Assembly: GCA_934045075.1 (NCBI GenBank)
Contig: OW203726.1
Coordinates: 19,156,988 to 19,220,987 of the forward strand
Reading direction: 5' to 3'
Length of the DNA: 64,000 bases
DNA from: Yponomeuta sedellus
Taxonomy: Eukaryota > Arthropoda > Insecta > Lepidoptera > Yponomeutidae
Below the pieces are notes generated by a model, which was not told where the DNA came from, did not search any database, and saw only the letters and a program-made list of their open reading frames with translations. Position numbers and translations under genes: made by a program. Positions 20,284 to 31,765 of the stretch are shown here, piece by piece (within the stretch, counting starts at the first letter, position 1; each line of letters begins with the position of its first letter).

Positions 20284-21260
20284 CTTTAGCCAAGCCAAGC
20301 CAAGCGAGGAGAGAGAAAGAGAGGAAGTTAGATAGAGAGAAGAGGACAGTATGATAGCGGCCGTTCAGGCGGCATCCTGTAAATGCATTGGAGTATAATG
20401 ACAGTGGGAAAGTTGCGTCTCAGTTAAATTGGATTGACGTTGTTTTGTACCGTAGAAGACATGTAGAAAAATAAAAACGTTACAAAATATTAGATTTAGT
20501 TTCTACATAGAACTATAATATTTTTTTATAAGGGTGCAGGTGCATGAAACATTATTTTACGACATAACTCAAACATGAATAATGTTCATAGGTTACATGA
20601 AAGAGTGACGTCATAGTCTAAAATCGATATGTATGGCTCATTTAATACCACGTTTATTTATCTTTTAACGTGTCCTCTATTTTATTAACACATTTTTGAG
20701 CAATATCTCCATAGCTTGAACGTGGCGATTTCATTTCATTGCTGATATTAAGTTTAAAAGCGCACCACGTATCAAATCCTCTAGCCGTCAATGGTATGAA
20801 AAAAACATGTCACGTGACTCAACCGTTTATCCGTCATTGTACTGTAATGCAATTACAGAATCGAGCTGCAGAACTTTTGTAGCTCCAACTTTTAAATGTG
20901 TCACCACGATACGTTCATAAAGTGGACCTCGTATGTGGAGACCACAAGCCGAAGATAAGTTAAAAACCTTGCTTTAAGGTTGTTGTATCGTCTGGCACGA
21001 GTAAGTTTTTATTGATGTTATCTGAGAGTTTTGCAGTTAATAAAATTACAGATATTCTAGACATAGATTTATTATCCGGTACACAGTTTTTGAAAGAAAA
21101 ATTTTTTTTTAATTTTCTAAGAAACTACTTATTAACTCAGAAATTAACTACAACAAAAAATATATTTAAAATGTCCATAATTTAAGTATCTATCAAATCC
21201 CCCAGACCTAATTTATGAAGAGTGTACAATTTTTTACAATAAATAAAAAAAATATATTGT
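20284..21260. other. Upstream side of the cuticle-type gene
   Basis: A simple AGCCAAGCCAAGC/GAGAGAGAAAGAGAG stretch (20289-20335) supplies the pyrimidine tract of the exon acceptor. No signal-peptide exon or clear TATA box was recognised in the rest. Confidence 0.4.
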
Positions 21261-21634
21261 GCGAGCGAAGCGCTCGTGGCCTAGGGGAACCGAGTGATTG
21301 GAATCAATCACTTCGTTAAGCAACAACAGGCGCGGTCAGGTACGGGATGGGTGAGCCTCCCGTGACTACCGCTAGTGGTATTTTTCCGAGCGCTTCCGTG
21401 CTTCGCAACAACGTGCTTCGGCACCTTAAGCCGTTGGTGCCGGCTGTCATATAATGGCAGTCGTTAAGCCATGTCAGAGGCCTTATGGGCGGCTTGATAA
21501 CTTCTGACAGTAAGGCCCGCCACTGTCTTACAATCCTCCACCAACCTGGACTTGGCCCCCGTGGTGGAGTATGGCCTAACCTTCCTGCGATGCAGGAAGA
21601 GACCCGTGCCCCAGCAGTGGGGACATACAAGAGA
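21261..21634 (+). mobile_element. 5S-derived SINE, full-length copy
   Basis: Starts GCGAGCGAAGCGCTCGTGGC. GTTAAGCAAC at 21315-21324 and GGTCAGGTACGGGATGGGTG from 21333 sit at the same spacing as box A and box C of 5S rRNA. It ends GCAGTGGGGACATACAAG. The 3' two-thirds (GCCGGCTGTCATATAATGGC, CACTGTCTTACAATCCTCC) are family-specific and not rRNA. Confidence 0.85.
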
Positions 21635-21635
21635 T

Positions 21636-23500
21636 TCGTACTCGTAGATGCTCAAATATCAAATACTCATCTCTCAAGAAGAACCAAAGAAGTACCTACT
21701 TATTTGCTCAGTTTCATGTTGTTTCTGAAACTGTTGCATTTACTGTGGTGACATATTTAAAAATACTCATACAGGGTGTGACAAAATACCGATAAACGCT
21801 AAGTGAATAAAGAATGAAACAATAGCTAACTGAACTATTAATCTGTAGAAACTTTTACTACAGTGACATCTTTAGAATAGCAAACAAAAGAAGCAGCTGT
21901 TCTATAGTTCTGTTCTGTTCTAAAATTATAATTTAAATTTTTCGACATTATAACCGCTGCTATTTTTTCGTGATTTCGAAGTTTTCTCTTCGAAATTCAA
22001 AATAATGGCTCTACTTTTACGGCAAAGCATACCAATTATAACTTTAGTATAGAACAGCTGATTTTGCGTTGTCGAGTAGAACCTTCCAATTTTTACGTAT
22101 CGGATTTTTGTCACAACTTGCATATTTGTATACCAATTGTATATCTGTTAGGTAGGTACTCGTACTTTGCCCATGTCTCTGTGGTTCTTATAATCCTTCT
22201 TCTCATAGCGCTGCTCCCAATTGTTAGGGTCCTCGCACACGTGACCAAACTCTATCTTGTACGGACTCAACTGTACTGAGAAAAAATCCCTATAAAACAT
22301 TATTTCATTGGCTGTATTTGGGTTTCTATGTGGTTCCTATTCAGTGGGGGCCTTTGGTTTCGCCTTGGCAGCGATACGTGATTCAAGTCTACCAGAAAGT
22401 AGATTTGTTGTTTGATAAAAAATTAAGAATGATGACCTAGATGTTGCTTGAAATCATCAATTTGCCAATTCGCCAGTTTGTCTGTACTCTCCTCTCTCTC
22501 TGATAGAACGCATCTTTTACATATAGACTAAATAGGGCCCATATAATAGACTAGTGGCCCAAACAAATAAAAGTATAATATCCTACAGTGGGCCATATGT
22601 AGGCTCCATAAAAACTACATAGACTTCATTAGAAATGACCTAGATGGACAGTAAAGTAGAGTATAGTAAGCTCAGTCGTTTCTTAAATTGAGACTAGACA
22701 ATATTTTTTAAGGACTTTTGGCGATGAACTTAATTCCAAAACCTTTCTTTAAAAAAGCTTCACGTCAGGTGTAAAGATTGCTAGGTTACTAGTTGTATAA
22801 AACGTATAACTATCCCAAATTGGCAAAGCTCTCGCCCACGGTCAAACAAAAACGTCGTGAGGAAACCCGCAGCAGCAGGCAGCGGGCGATTAATTATGAT
22901 AAGTTGTAACTTGCTAAAGACTTTAATTACAGGTACTGAAACTTTCGTAAGCACTACACAATCATCAATTTAATTCTGGATTCACTTAATTGAATCCGGT
23001 ATTTTGTGATAATGCGTAACATCCGGTAATTTACGAATTACTTGTCGTTAGAGTCCGATGCAGAGTCCGATTTACGGGTAAGTTAACCATTTTAATTCCT
23101 ATCATCTGGTTGCGTCAGTATTTTTTCACGCTTCTTATAATATTCTGTTCACAATATTGAGCACAGTAAATGTATAATAGACATTATAGGCCACTTTTGA
23201 TTTTGAAAGCTAGGTTAAGACAGACTAGGTACTCATTTCTAGAAAAAAAATTTAAATTGAGTACTTAAAAGTTAGTTAAGATGAGAAAATACTCACTGAA
23301 AGAACTTCGCCTGTGCTTCGACGGTACTGGGGTTACTCGGTGGGTTTTGAACCTTTATCCCGATCACGGGATTCCACACTGTCCCCGAATGTAAAGCCAG
23401 AAGACACCATACCCATTTCTGCAAGACAAAAGAAAAAAGTTCGAATGTTTATCGATTTGCGTTGTGATATATCTGAAGTTCAAGATGTGAAAATACTTAA
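21636..23500. other. Intergenic stretch
   Basis: No gene supported. A hydrophobic 71-residue plus frame (22064-22279) and a possible minus exon (23297-23417) were considered and rejected. Contains no recognised repeat. Confidence 0.35.
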
Positions 23501-23504
23501 TAAT

Positions 23505-23655
23505 CAGAAGCTTGTTTCATAGAACTAAATGCATGGTTTATGACAATTCGACGTGCATTGCAAAGTCTATTAACCCACAGATTAACAAGTAGTTTCTGCT
23601 ACGCAATGAACCTCAAATTGTCATAATAAACTATGAATTGTAGTTTTATTAAACT
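23505..23655. repeat. Dispersed repeat shared with 2470-2625
   Basis: CTTGTTTCATAGAACTAAA, TGCATTGCAAAGTC, ACCCACAGATTAACAAGTAG and TTGTCATAATAAAC match the first copy in order. Confidence 0.55.
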
Positions 23656-23787
23656 CAGCCCTTTTGTGGATTAATTAAATTTCACAATGTAGTTCAGGAC
23701 AGAAAACGTTAATTTGGTACCAAAACAATGAAATAAGAAAATAAACTACCCGACTGCCAAAAAATTGTAAAATTTATGTGGTGGAAT

Positions 23788-23870
23788 TTATTCCTCTAAA
23801 TAGGTTTTTTAAAATTATCCTTAGCACGGGTTAGTGCATTAAAACAAAAGAATATAAATAAATAGTTGTA
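23788..23870 (+). repeat. 3' end of a hairpin SINE
   Basis: CCTCTAAATAGGTTTTTTAAA, then CCTTAGCACGGGTTAGTGC and an A-rich tail: the 3' arm end and tail of the family seen whole at 51758-52258. Confidence 0.7.
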
Positions 23871-25458
23871 ATATTTTTGCACCTAGTGTTATTTTCACAC
23901 ATTAAGGCGAATCCAATGACACATTTCAAACTCTAATTCAAAAATATAATCCTCCTTCAGATGCAGTCGGGTTAAAATAACAACTGTCATGGCAATCATT
24001 TCATGTAATCAGAATGCCAATAAAAATGATTTATGTGGTAAATTGGAACATTCACGAGTATATTGAATGGCCTTAGAACTTTATTAAAGAGGTATAGGGT
24101 GCCGTTACAGCTTTCTAAGACTTTGAGCTTAGGAAAAATGGGACACACACTTTTCTTGATAAACTTTCACTATGTGCGCATCTTAAATACACCATTGTCC
24201 AAAAACTGAAGCGTTCAATGTAGTTATGAGATTACAATTCTTAGTATTTTCCAAACTTTATATAATTTCAAAGTTTAAAAGTAAATGTTTCCAATAATCA
24301 CCGTTAGATCTGTAATACGCTGTGTCATCTTGAGGTCTGGCTGACACCGGTGGTGAATGGCGACGGCCATATTATTTTATAGACACCGCGCCAATTGCTT
24401 TTCTTCAGGTGTTGTCAACTATTTGGATCCATATGATGTTCTTAAAAAAATTATTTATTTAAAATAATTTATTGTGGCCGATGACATGGAGGAGTAGAGA
24501 GCTATAGGGGACGCCTTTGCCCAGCATCAGCAGTGGGAGACCAAATAAGCAAATAAAAAGAATATATTTAACTTTGTAAATTTAATTTAAATTTTTGGAA
24601 AGCTACTTTTCGTCAAGTTAACGTTTCATACCGAGTTCAATCTTAGGCATGATATTCACAAAGAAAGAAATGTATTTCGAGCCAAAGCGGGATTCAACCC
24701 CAAAAGGAATTTTGCGGCGTCGAGGTGAGGTCCAAACGACTAAGTTAATAATTTTTTTTTTATATATTTATTGTACAAGTAGCAAAAACACAAATACAAT
24801 CAAATGAGACAGTGACTAAAGTATAGGTACGCACACACTTAAAATAGGCAGAGTCTGTACAACATGAGTCCAAAACAGTGTCAGACTTCTGTCCCCTAAA
24901 CCAGGCAAAACCTGTATCTTAGAGAATAGAAGTTGGTAAGAGCGCTGGCATGGTGAGAGTCCATGTTAAAATAATGTATTTAATTTTGTGAAAAGGTAAA
25001 GACGTGAAGATTACTGCAGCTTACAAAATATTTTACCTTAATATGCTTGATAACTATTAATACTCATAATACTTATATTGATAGATACTTGACTGCCCGT
25101 TGGTTAAGTGATTAACACACTTGATAACCAACGCAGAGGTCATGGGATTCCTACTGAAGGCCGCCATACTCAATTTGTACAAATGGAGTCATTAAGGGTG
25201 TATTCTGTTTTTGATGTCCTTACATGATTGTCATAACATAGTACAGAGTTATTATGGGATCAGGGCAAGTCATTGTGTGGAAGTTATATTTACATACTTA
25301 TCTAAATTTTTAATTCAGAATCACCATGCAAAGCATGTAGCGACTTACAAAATACCACTTGGCATACTGAGAGAGTCAAATTATAACTAAACTTTTTCTT
25401 GAAAAACAAATGTACAACGAATTTTTCTAGACTCATAGAAACCACAAAACGTTGAGTG
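23871..25458. other. Intergenic stretch
   Basis: No gene. A degenerate tRNA-like stretch lies at about 25085-25150 (GGTTAAGTGATTAACAC ... GAGGTCATGGGATTC) and resembles an old SINE head. Nothing else recognised. Confidence 0.35.
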
Positions 25459-26335
25459 TATGAAATGAAATGAAAAGGTTTTATTCAAAGTAGCGCAGAT
25501 ACGGCGGCTTAATGAATGTTACAAGTCAAACTAGGTGTCCATTTCAAAATCTGGATCATTTTGGAGAAAAAATGGACAAAAAAACTCCAAACTTAGTCGT
25601 TTCAAATTCCTTAATTAACAGAATTTACACAAATTCTACAAAACTCGTGAATTTCTACATGCTTGAATTCCAGACATCATTGTCATCTAAATAATCCTTA
25701 ATATTATAGTAGCTCTTTTGGCAAAAAGTGTACTTTACACATTGTTTGAACCGCGCTTCAGTCTAACTTAATATATCTTCAGGGATTTTATTGTAGAAGC
25801 GTATACAATGCCCCATGAAGGATGTATTAACCTTTGCCAGCCTAAATCTTGGGATCAAAAGTTTATGTTTATTTCTAGTATTTACATTGTGATGGCTACC
25901 TGCAGTTTTATAGTTGCTAATATTTTTCCTGACATACATAATATTTTCATATATATACTGGCTGGCAACTGTCAGGATGTTTGTTTCTTTAAAGAATTCT
26001 CTTAACGAATCCTTACTGCCTAGCTTATAGATGAATCTGATCGCTCTTTTCTGCAAGACGAAGATGGTCTCAATGTCCGCTGCCCGTCCCCACAATAGTA
26101 TGCCGTAGGACATAATACTACGGAAGTAACTAAAACAAGCCTGGCAGTTGCGACGTCAGTTAGTTCCCTAATTCTGTTAACAGCATATGCTGCAGAGCTA
26201 AACCTATTTGCCAATTTTTCTATATGAGAACCCCATTGAAGGTTTTCATCAATTGTGATACCTAGAAATACAGTCTCTTCGACAAGGTCTAGTTTGTCCT
26301 TTCCCAATATAACTTTGCTGTCAACTACTTTGACT
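25459..26335 (-). mobile_element. 5'-truncated LINE copy, same family as 899-2408
   Basis: Nearly the same text as the first copy from the ATTTC 3' tail up to the RT thumb, so both descend from one element. The two readable pieces are 25763-26113 and 26020-26335 in different frames. It carries LVEETVFLGITIDENLQWG, then LWGRAADIETIFVLQKRAIR and HCIRFYNKIPEDILS. The catalytic FADD motif is absent because of 5' truncation at 26335, as expected for target-primed reverse transcription. Confidence 0.85.
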
Positions 26336-26566
26336 TTTATGATCAAATAAACAAAAGGTTGACGATCTGCGCAGCTACCCGTCAATTCGTGGTTCGTCTC
26401 CGGCGATGCGACTAACTGTTTCTGTTTATTTTTCTTATTCCGCCTAAATTGGTCTGAAGAATCACAGACCGTACTGTAAATATCATTCTGTCTCTACAGC
26501 TTCGACTGTCGTTCTTGGGCTTATCTCATAAAAAGGATAGATAGGTAAATCATTTATGTATTGACT

Positions 26567-26720
26567 ACCTCGATGGTCTAGCTGTGTCACGTCTGATTAC
26601 CACGCCGGAGGTCCCGGGTTCGATTCCCGCTGGGGGCCACCGTACATTTAAACATATGACCAATGTGTGTGCATTAGTTTGCCCTATGATTTTTAAGTCT
26701 TTCGTGGCCCTTTTTTTATA
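26567..26720 (+). mobile_element. tRNA-headed SINE
   Basis: CCTCGATGGTCTAGCTGTGT resembles an A-box region and GGTTCGATTCCC is a B box, with the tRNA-like part ending in GGGGGCCACC. The acceptor ends do not pair well, so a SINE rather than a tRNA gene. Confidence 0.6.
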
Positions 26721-27460
26721 ATAGGCTCAGCTCAAAACTGTTATATGTTCCCATTAAACTTACTTTTAATCTTTCGGGTGTGTACTGCAAAGATACTTCG
26801 TTATTTATAATGGCTGGCCGACGAAGTCGTCTACTGATGACTTTGTTTTCTAAATTATGTATATTTGTGAAGTTAGCGCAGCCAAAGTTATGTATATTTG
26901 CGATGTTATAGTAAAGGAAAAGATCGTAGAGAAACGCTAGGGTCTGAAGTGTTAACGTAGCTACCTTAGGGCTTGCTACGTTCAATGGCACAACTATGAG
27001 GCTAGGTGCAGAAAATCTTAGGCCTAACTAACTAACTGGGCAGACATGTGTACTGTCTCGGTCTAAGAACGTGAGTGAGCATTAAGTCTTCTTTTAATTA
27101 TATACCTACAGCGTGTTTCAACGGCTTTGCAAATTCCACAAGTTGCCTAATAAAAATGTTTTGCATGCTGACCGCTGTTGCAAACAGTGCCAATAACCAA
27201 TTAGAGCAGAGAACGATTAGGCGTTCGACTGGAAACAATCGATAGTACTATCAGAGACATACTTAGCCAAACCACTATAGTTCTTAGCCTCATCGTCATA
27301 AATGTGAGTATTGTACAAAAAATGGCCTATAAGAGTGGCGCTGACAGTCTTAATGGCACAAACTGACGTCATTCAGAAGGACGAGTATAATAAAAGATTC
27401 TTATCAAATTTATGCTATTCCGAGAAAATACGTAGCATCGCTATGACAAAGCACTTGTTC
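26721..27460. other. Intergenic stretch
   Basis: Non-coding; the last two thirds are unassigned. A 91-residue minus frame at 26716-26991 has no recognisable domain. Confidence 0.35.
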
Positions 27461-27465
27461 TTCTA

Positions 27466-27570
27466 GGGAAGCACAAGGTAAAGATAAATCTATATGTTTA
27501 GGATAGTTTAGCGTAAAGCAAGATGGCGCTAGACCATAATGGGATAAATTATATCGTGCCGTTGTGCCCC
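27466..27570. mobile_element. Short MITE (GCACAAGG / CCGTTGTGC family)
   Basis: Starts GGAAGCACAAGGTAAAGATAA and ends ATATCGTGCCGTTGTGCCCC, imperfect inverted ends. AAGCAAGATGGCGCTAGACC and CATAATGGGATAAA are shared with 27780-27935, 41985-42060 and 56886-57035. Confidence 0.6.
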
Positions 27571-27626
27571 CCCTTCTTTTAACACATGAGGAACCCTATT
27601 ACGGGTACCACCGGTTCTGGGAAGCG

Positions 27627-27770
27627 CGGTCTTAGTGCGCTCGGTCCGAGTGCGCCATCCGAGTAAACTAATGCTTCGGATTGGCTATTTTGGTGTTGTT
27701 ACGAAAAACCATCCAATCAGGAGCATTAGATTACTCGTATGGCGTACTCGGTCCGAGCGCACTAAGACCG
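27627..27770. mobile_element. Foldback MITE, about 58-bp arms
   Basis: Both outer ends read CGGTCTTAGTGCGCTCGG inward; arms stay alignable for about 58 bp with about seven differences and enclose a loop around TTTGGTGTTGTTACG. It lies between two members of another MITE family. Confidence 0.75.
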
Positions 27771-27779
27771 TGAAAACCT

Positions 27780-27935
27780 GGCTTTAATCTTTATATTAAG
27801 ATAGTGATATCCCATAATAGGGTAGCTTTACGCGGTGAAATGAAGCAAGATAGCGCTAGCCCATAATGCAAAGCAAATAGCAAAATTTATCCCATAATGG
27901 GATAAATATTATCGTGCCGTTGTTCTCTCCTAGTT
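27780..27935. mobile_element. Second copy of the GCACAAGG-family MITE, partial
   Basis: AAGCAAGATAGCGCTAGCCC, TTATCCCATAATGGGATAAA (itself a palindrome) and ATCGTGCCGTTGT match the copy at 27466-27570 in the same orientation. Its 5' end is diverged. Confidence 0.55.
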
Positions 27936-28386
27936 GAACCAAAGAAAGGATACATACGGCTGTTCTTAATGATACCTACAACGAATCCTGAGTTTTGATT
28001 AAACAAAAAAGGATTTTGAATAACACGAAATAAAAGTGTCATAAAAATTAACAATTAGTACAGTAAATTAAGGACTAGTGTTTGCGCGGAGTATGGATTG
28101 AGACTCAGTGAAGAGGTGTCTGAAGGACTTGATGATGAGATAACGCTGATCTGAAAATATGTGTATCGAGGGAGGGATGATTAAACAGAAGTGTATACTC
28201 GTAGGTTGTAAGGGTATAACAAGATATATACAAAGAAAACAAAAACATTGAAAAACATCCAGACAATGCAAGGTGTAAGGAGGCCATTTGTATGGCCATC
28301 ATAGTACGGCGATTCGAACTCATGTCGAACTTTTCAAAGTGTGATTCGTCTGCACGTCACTCGCTTTTTCAACCCTTTTTTTCATC
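27936..28386. other. Intergenic stretch
   Basis: No gene. At 28280-28330 a degenerate antisense B box (GATTCGAACTCATGTCGAAC) suggests an old tRNA-derived SINE. Confidence 0.35.
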
Positions 28387-28620
28387 AAATAAATATTCAC
28401 GGACATATTACACAGATCTCGTTATCTCTATACTCTACAACTAAATTACTTGTGTTATAGGTGTTAACTCGACGATAGATTTACAAATTAATACATAGAT
28501 AACATCCAAGACCCGAGACAAACTAGAAGAGTTCGATTCCTAGTTTGACCCGGCCGGGGATCGAACCCGAGACCGCCTGTTTTACAGTCAGCGTGCTAAA
28601 CCGCTGCGCCACCGAGGCCG
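28387..28620 (-). mobile_element. tRNA-Tyr-headed SINE, complete minus copy
   Basis: Runs from the ATATTCACGGACATATTAC tail to the GCGCCACCGAGGCCG head, with antisense B box GGGGATCGAACCCG and TTTTACAGTCAGCGTGC at the anticodon arm. Confidence 0.85.
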
Positions 28621-28867
28621 ACTCCGAACCGACCGAAATGGTGCGTATTGAACATTTGGCTCATTAATCATTTAACCGATCTTTTGACATGAAACGTCTT
28701 TCAGTTAGTTTTAGGGGCTCACTTGCTAAAATCGAGTGCAACGATAACATGGCGCCTCGGCGAGGGCTTTAGCTCTGTGAGTAGGTACACAGTCCCAACA
28801 CATAATTATTTGAGGAAAATCTTTCGGTTTTTGTTGCAAGGAGTTATTTTTCGATCGTTATTCGATA

Positions 28868-29238
28868 TTAACCCTTCTATGTCCCCACGGCTGGGGGACG
28901 GGTCTCTTCCTGCATCGCAGGAAGGTAAGGTCATAGTCATGGTGCCAAGGGCCAAGTCCGGGTTGGTGGAGGATTGTAAGGCAGTGGCAGGCCTTACTGT
29001 CAGAAGTTATCAAGCCGCCTATAATGCCTCTAACATCATTATTACTATTACATTATTATTACATAACAGCCGGCACCAACGCCTTAACGTGCTTTGCGAA
29101 GCACGGAAGCGCTTGGGAAAATGCCACTATCGGCACGGGGCGGTCACCCATCTCGCACCCGACCACGCCCCTTGTTGCTTAACTCAAGTGATTGATTCCA
29201 ATCACTCGGTTGGAGTAGGCCACGAGCGCTTCGCAAAA
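28868..29238 (-). mobile_element. 5S-derived SINE, minus copy
   Basis: Plus-strand text runs from ATTAACCCTTCTATGTCCCC to GTAGGCCACGAGCGCTTCG, i.e. sense on minus. The box C region reads GGGGCGGTCACCCATCTCGC here, with several point changes. A long open frame across it (28723-29322) is an artefact of the repeat. Confidence 0.8.
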
Positions 29239-29240
29239 GT

Positions 29241-29844
29241 ACATGTTGTGTGCAATACATTTATATATCGTTTTGTAGAACAAATTAGCCACTGCTTAGA
29301 TATTCTTGACTCGTGCCGCTAGATGGCGCCAGTGTGCGTATCACACCCCGCAGTTTGAGCTAAAAGTTAACGCTTAACTTATCGACGCTCCACGTTAACC
29401 AACGGCCGTGTAACTCGACCCAGCCCCACTTTATTTTTCTTTGAAAGATACTTAGAAAAAAACTGTTGATCAGCGCACCTTATACATAGGTAGGTAGTTC
29501 ACTCACAGGTCAGTTTCTTCACAGTTTGGCAAGCTACAACTACATGAAAATTCTTATATTAATTATAATTAATTACATGCACAAATTAATGTTTTATTTA
29601 TATACCATAACACCACATTCAAAATAAAGTAAAATGACAATATGCTTCATCGGTCTTTCTAGTTTCCAGTGAATCTATCGACTTAAAGTGATGTAATTCA
29701 ACGTAATTACAACCACGCTGTCTTTCTTTCTTATTAGTTTTGTTTTATAGCCAAACGGAAGCAGTCATCCCAAGGAATAGTTCATGTAGGAACAATCCAT
29801 TTTGGAACTAAAACATTCATAAGCACTACTTCATTCTTCTGCTG
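29241..29844. other. Intergenic stretch
   Basis: Nothing recognised. Confidence 0.3.
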
Positions 29845-30078
29845 TGTGCTGTCGGCCTAGAGAATAGCACCAACCCAATTCTTCCCGCGGGTGTCGTAAA
29901 AGGCGACTAAGGGACACAAACCGGGGGGTGGGCAGCAGCGCCCCCTGCAGTACAATTCCACCGAACTGCGATCCCTAACCGTGGGGTTTATGGGCATTAC
30001 CCCATAAGATAGCACAACGTGGCGCTCTTTAGGGGAGGGCTATGTCTAGCAGTGGACTAGTATAGCCTGACGACGACA
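29845..30078 (+). mobile_element. RTE-type LINE 3' tail
   Basis: TTCTTCCCGCGGGTGTCGTA and AAAGGCGACTAAGGGA, then GCAGCAGCGCCCCC, TATGGGCATTACCCC and TAGCAGTGGACTAGTATAGC. The 'ctatgtccagcagtggact' ending followed by a GACGAC repeat is the standard lepidopteran RTE-like 3' end (recalled). A second copy is at 44166. Confidence 0.75.
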
Positions 30079-30361
30079 CATTCTTAACTTGATTCCAGTC
30101 AGAGACAGAGTCATGTCAGTCTGGGTCCGGGTTTATTTCCATGTTTATGATGTACTTGCCGGTGACCATAGAATCCCTATGGGTCATTCATGGAGTTAGG
30201 GACCATTCAGGGACCAGGTCAATTGAGATGTTGCGTGAAGAACAAAATTAAAAATATTTATTGTTGCAGTTTAACTCCTTTAAAACAAAAACAGTATCAT
30301 CAAACATCCTGTAAAGCAGTTTACCTCCTTTTTATTATTCAGTGTCACACACAGAGAACAT

Positions 30362-30422
30362 TGGTATGAGTGAGACAGTGCCGTTAACAAATTTTGATAA
30401 AGGCACTGTCTCACTCATACCA
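30362..30422. repeat. Perfect 21-bp hairpin, pre-miRNA-sized
   Basis: Arms 30362-30382 and 30402-30422 are exact complements (GGTATGAGTGAGACAGTGCC core) around a 19-nt loop, 61 nt in all. Pairing stops abruptly outside. It has no known miRNA seed that I recognise; a transposon origin is equally possible. Confidence 0.8.
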
Positions 30423-30678
30423 TTATCTTGCCTACATTTTCCATTATGTAAATCTATTATTAGGGTTTTCCTTAGCTTTCTTCCATTTTCCATACAGTCC
30501 ACCTTAGTTAACATTTATTATCAGATGAATACCGTTACTTGCATTTGGATTAATCATTGTTCCAATTTAAAACAAAATGAAAGAATGTGGAAGTTTTTAA
30601 TATTATTATATGGACGAGTAGAATGCCTTATTTGCGTATGTATACGAAGATTTTATTCACCCTGTTGCAGCCATTTTT

Positions 30679-30917
30679 TATACAAGCCTTGGGGCCTGTT
30701 TCATTAAACTACAGTTCATGGTCTACTTTGTCGCTCAATTGTCAGGAAGAAGGACTCGGTTACGCAGTGAAGATAGAACACATACTCCAAAAAATCTAGA
30801 CTCAAAGGCTGTGATATTGAATTTTTCACTGCGTGGCCGAGTCGTTCTTCCTGTCAATTGAGGGACAAACTAAACCACAAATTATATTTTGATGAAACAG
30901 GCCCCAAGGCTTGTATA
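30679..30917. mobile_element. Foldback MITE with 26-bp perfect ends
   Basis: TATACAAGCCTTGGGGCCTG continues into TTTCAT at 30679-30704 and is exactly mirrored at 30892-30917. Imperfect pairing goes on to about 100 bp per side (CTCAATTGTCAGGAAGAAGG against the mirrored CTTCCTGTCAATTGAG). Probable TA target duplication within the outer TATA. 239 bp. Confidence 0.75.
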
Positions 30918-30954
30918 GGTAAGGGCTGAAACAGTGAAAAAACCTTAGTTAGTT

Positions 30955-31075
30955 TAGTTTATACTTTATTGTACACGAAAAACACAAAAAAAGAAATACA
31001 ATTAAAGAAAATACATGTACAAAGGCTTCAAGGCAAAACCTTCATTTGTAGTTTTATAAACCAGGCCCCTGGGAT
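30955..31075 (-). repeat. Retroposon 3' end, minus
   Basis: TTTATACTTTATTGTACACG followed by ACATGTACAAAGGC: mirrored AATAAAGTATAAA terminus of the family described at 7975-8106. Confidence 0.6.
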
Positions 31076-31309
31076 ACGATAACATTAGTATACCATATAA
31101 GATCTCGTAGGTATACCATAAAGAATAGTGGTATACTAGAAAAATAGTTACAGAAACAGCACTTACAAAAGATCTGCCACAATTGGCGGCCTTTGCAAAA
31201 AGCAACAATGGCATACTCCTCCGAGATATAGGAATACATGAGTTCATAACGATACAAACCGCGTATTCCACCATTTTGGATATTATTTCCTTCATACTGT
31301 CCTATCATA

Positions 31310-31530
31310 TAAATAAATACTCATGGACATATTGATATTACACAGATCTTGTTACCGCTATACTAAGTACAACTAAATGACTTGTGTTATAGGTGCTAAC
31401 TCGACGATAGATTTAATAAAATAAATACAATAGATAACATCCAATACCCGAGACAAACTAGAAAAGTTCGTTTCCTACTTTGACCCGGCCGGGGATCGAA
31501 CCCGAGACGTTCGGTTTTACAGTCAGCGAT
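31310..31530 (-). mobile_element. tRNA-Tyr-headed SINE, 5'-truncated
   Basis: Tail ATACTCATGGACATATTGA through GGGGATCGAACCCGAGACG to TTTTACAGTCAGCG; the A-box half of the head is missing. Confidence 0.75.
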
Positions 31531-31765
31531 TTTAAACACGGTATGTAAAATTATGTCACTAGATATCTTTTGAATTTAAACCACTTCACCTTTTGACGAG
31601 ATACTGCTACCGACAATTCTTGCCTTAAACCTTTCCTGCGCCCTGATTATTTTATGTAATTTTCACGTATAGGTACGTATGTGTGTGAAAGCAGAATGTA
31701 TACTTATCTCTGCCGTATGAGGCGTAATACACATTACGCATAGTGGATACCTTATTACGGTGGAT

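Noticed and set aside
22064..22279. 71-residue hydrophobic plus-strand frame resembling a membrane protein
   Set aside because: Short, AT-driven hydrophobicity, no splice or promoter evidence.
23297..23417. Possible minus-strand exon with a TTGTCTTGCAG acceptor and GTGAGT donor
   Set aside because: One frame is open and another gives a short end (GYGVSGFTFGDSVESRDRDK), but no family or partner exon is recognisable and the plus strand is open too.
28723..29322. 199-residue plus-strand open frame
   Set aside because: Most of it runs through a 5S-derived SINE; the same peptide appears in other copies of the repeat (12470, 21316, 31743, 37568).
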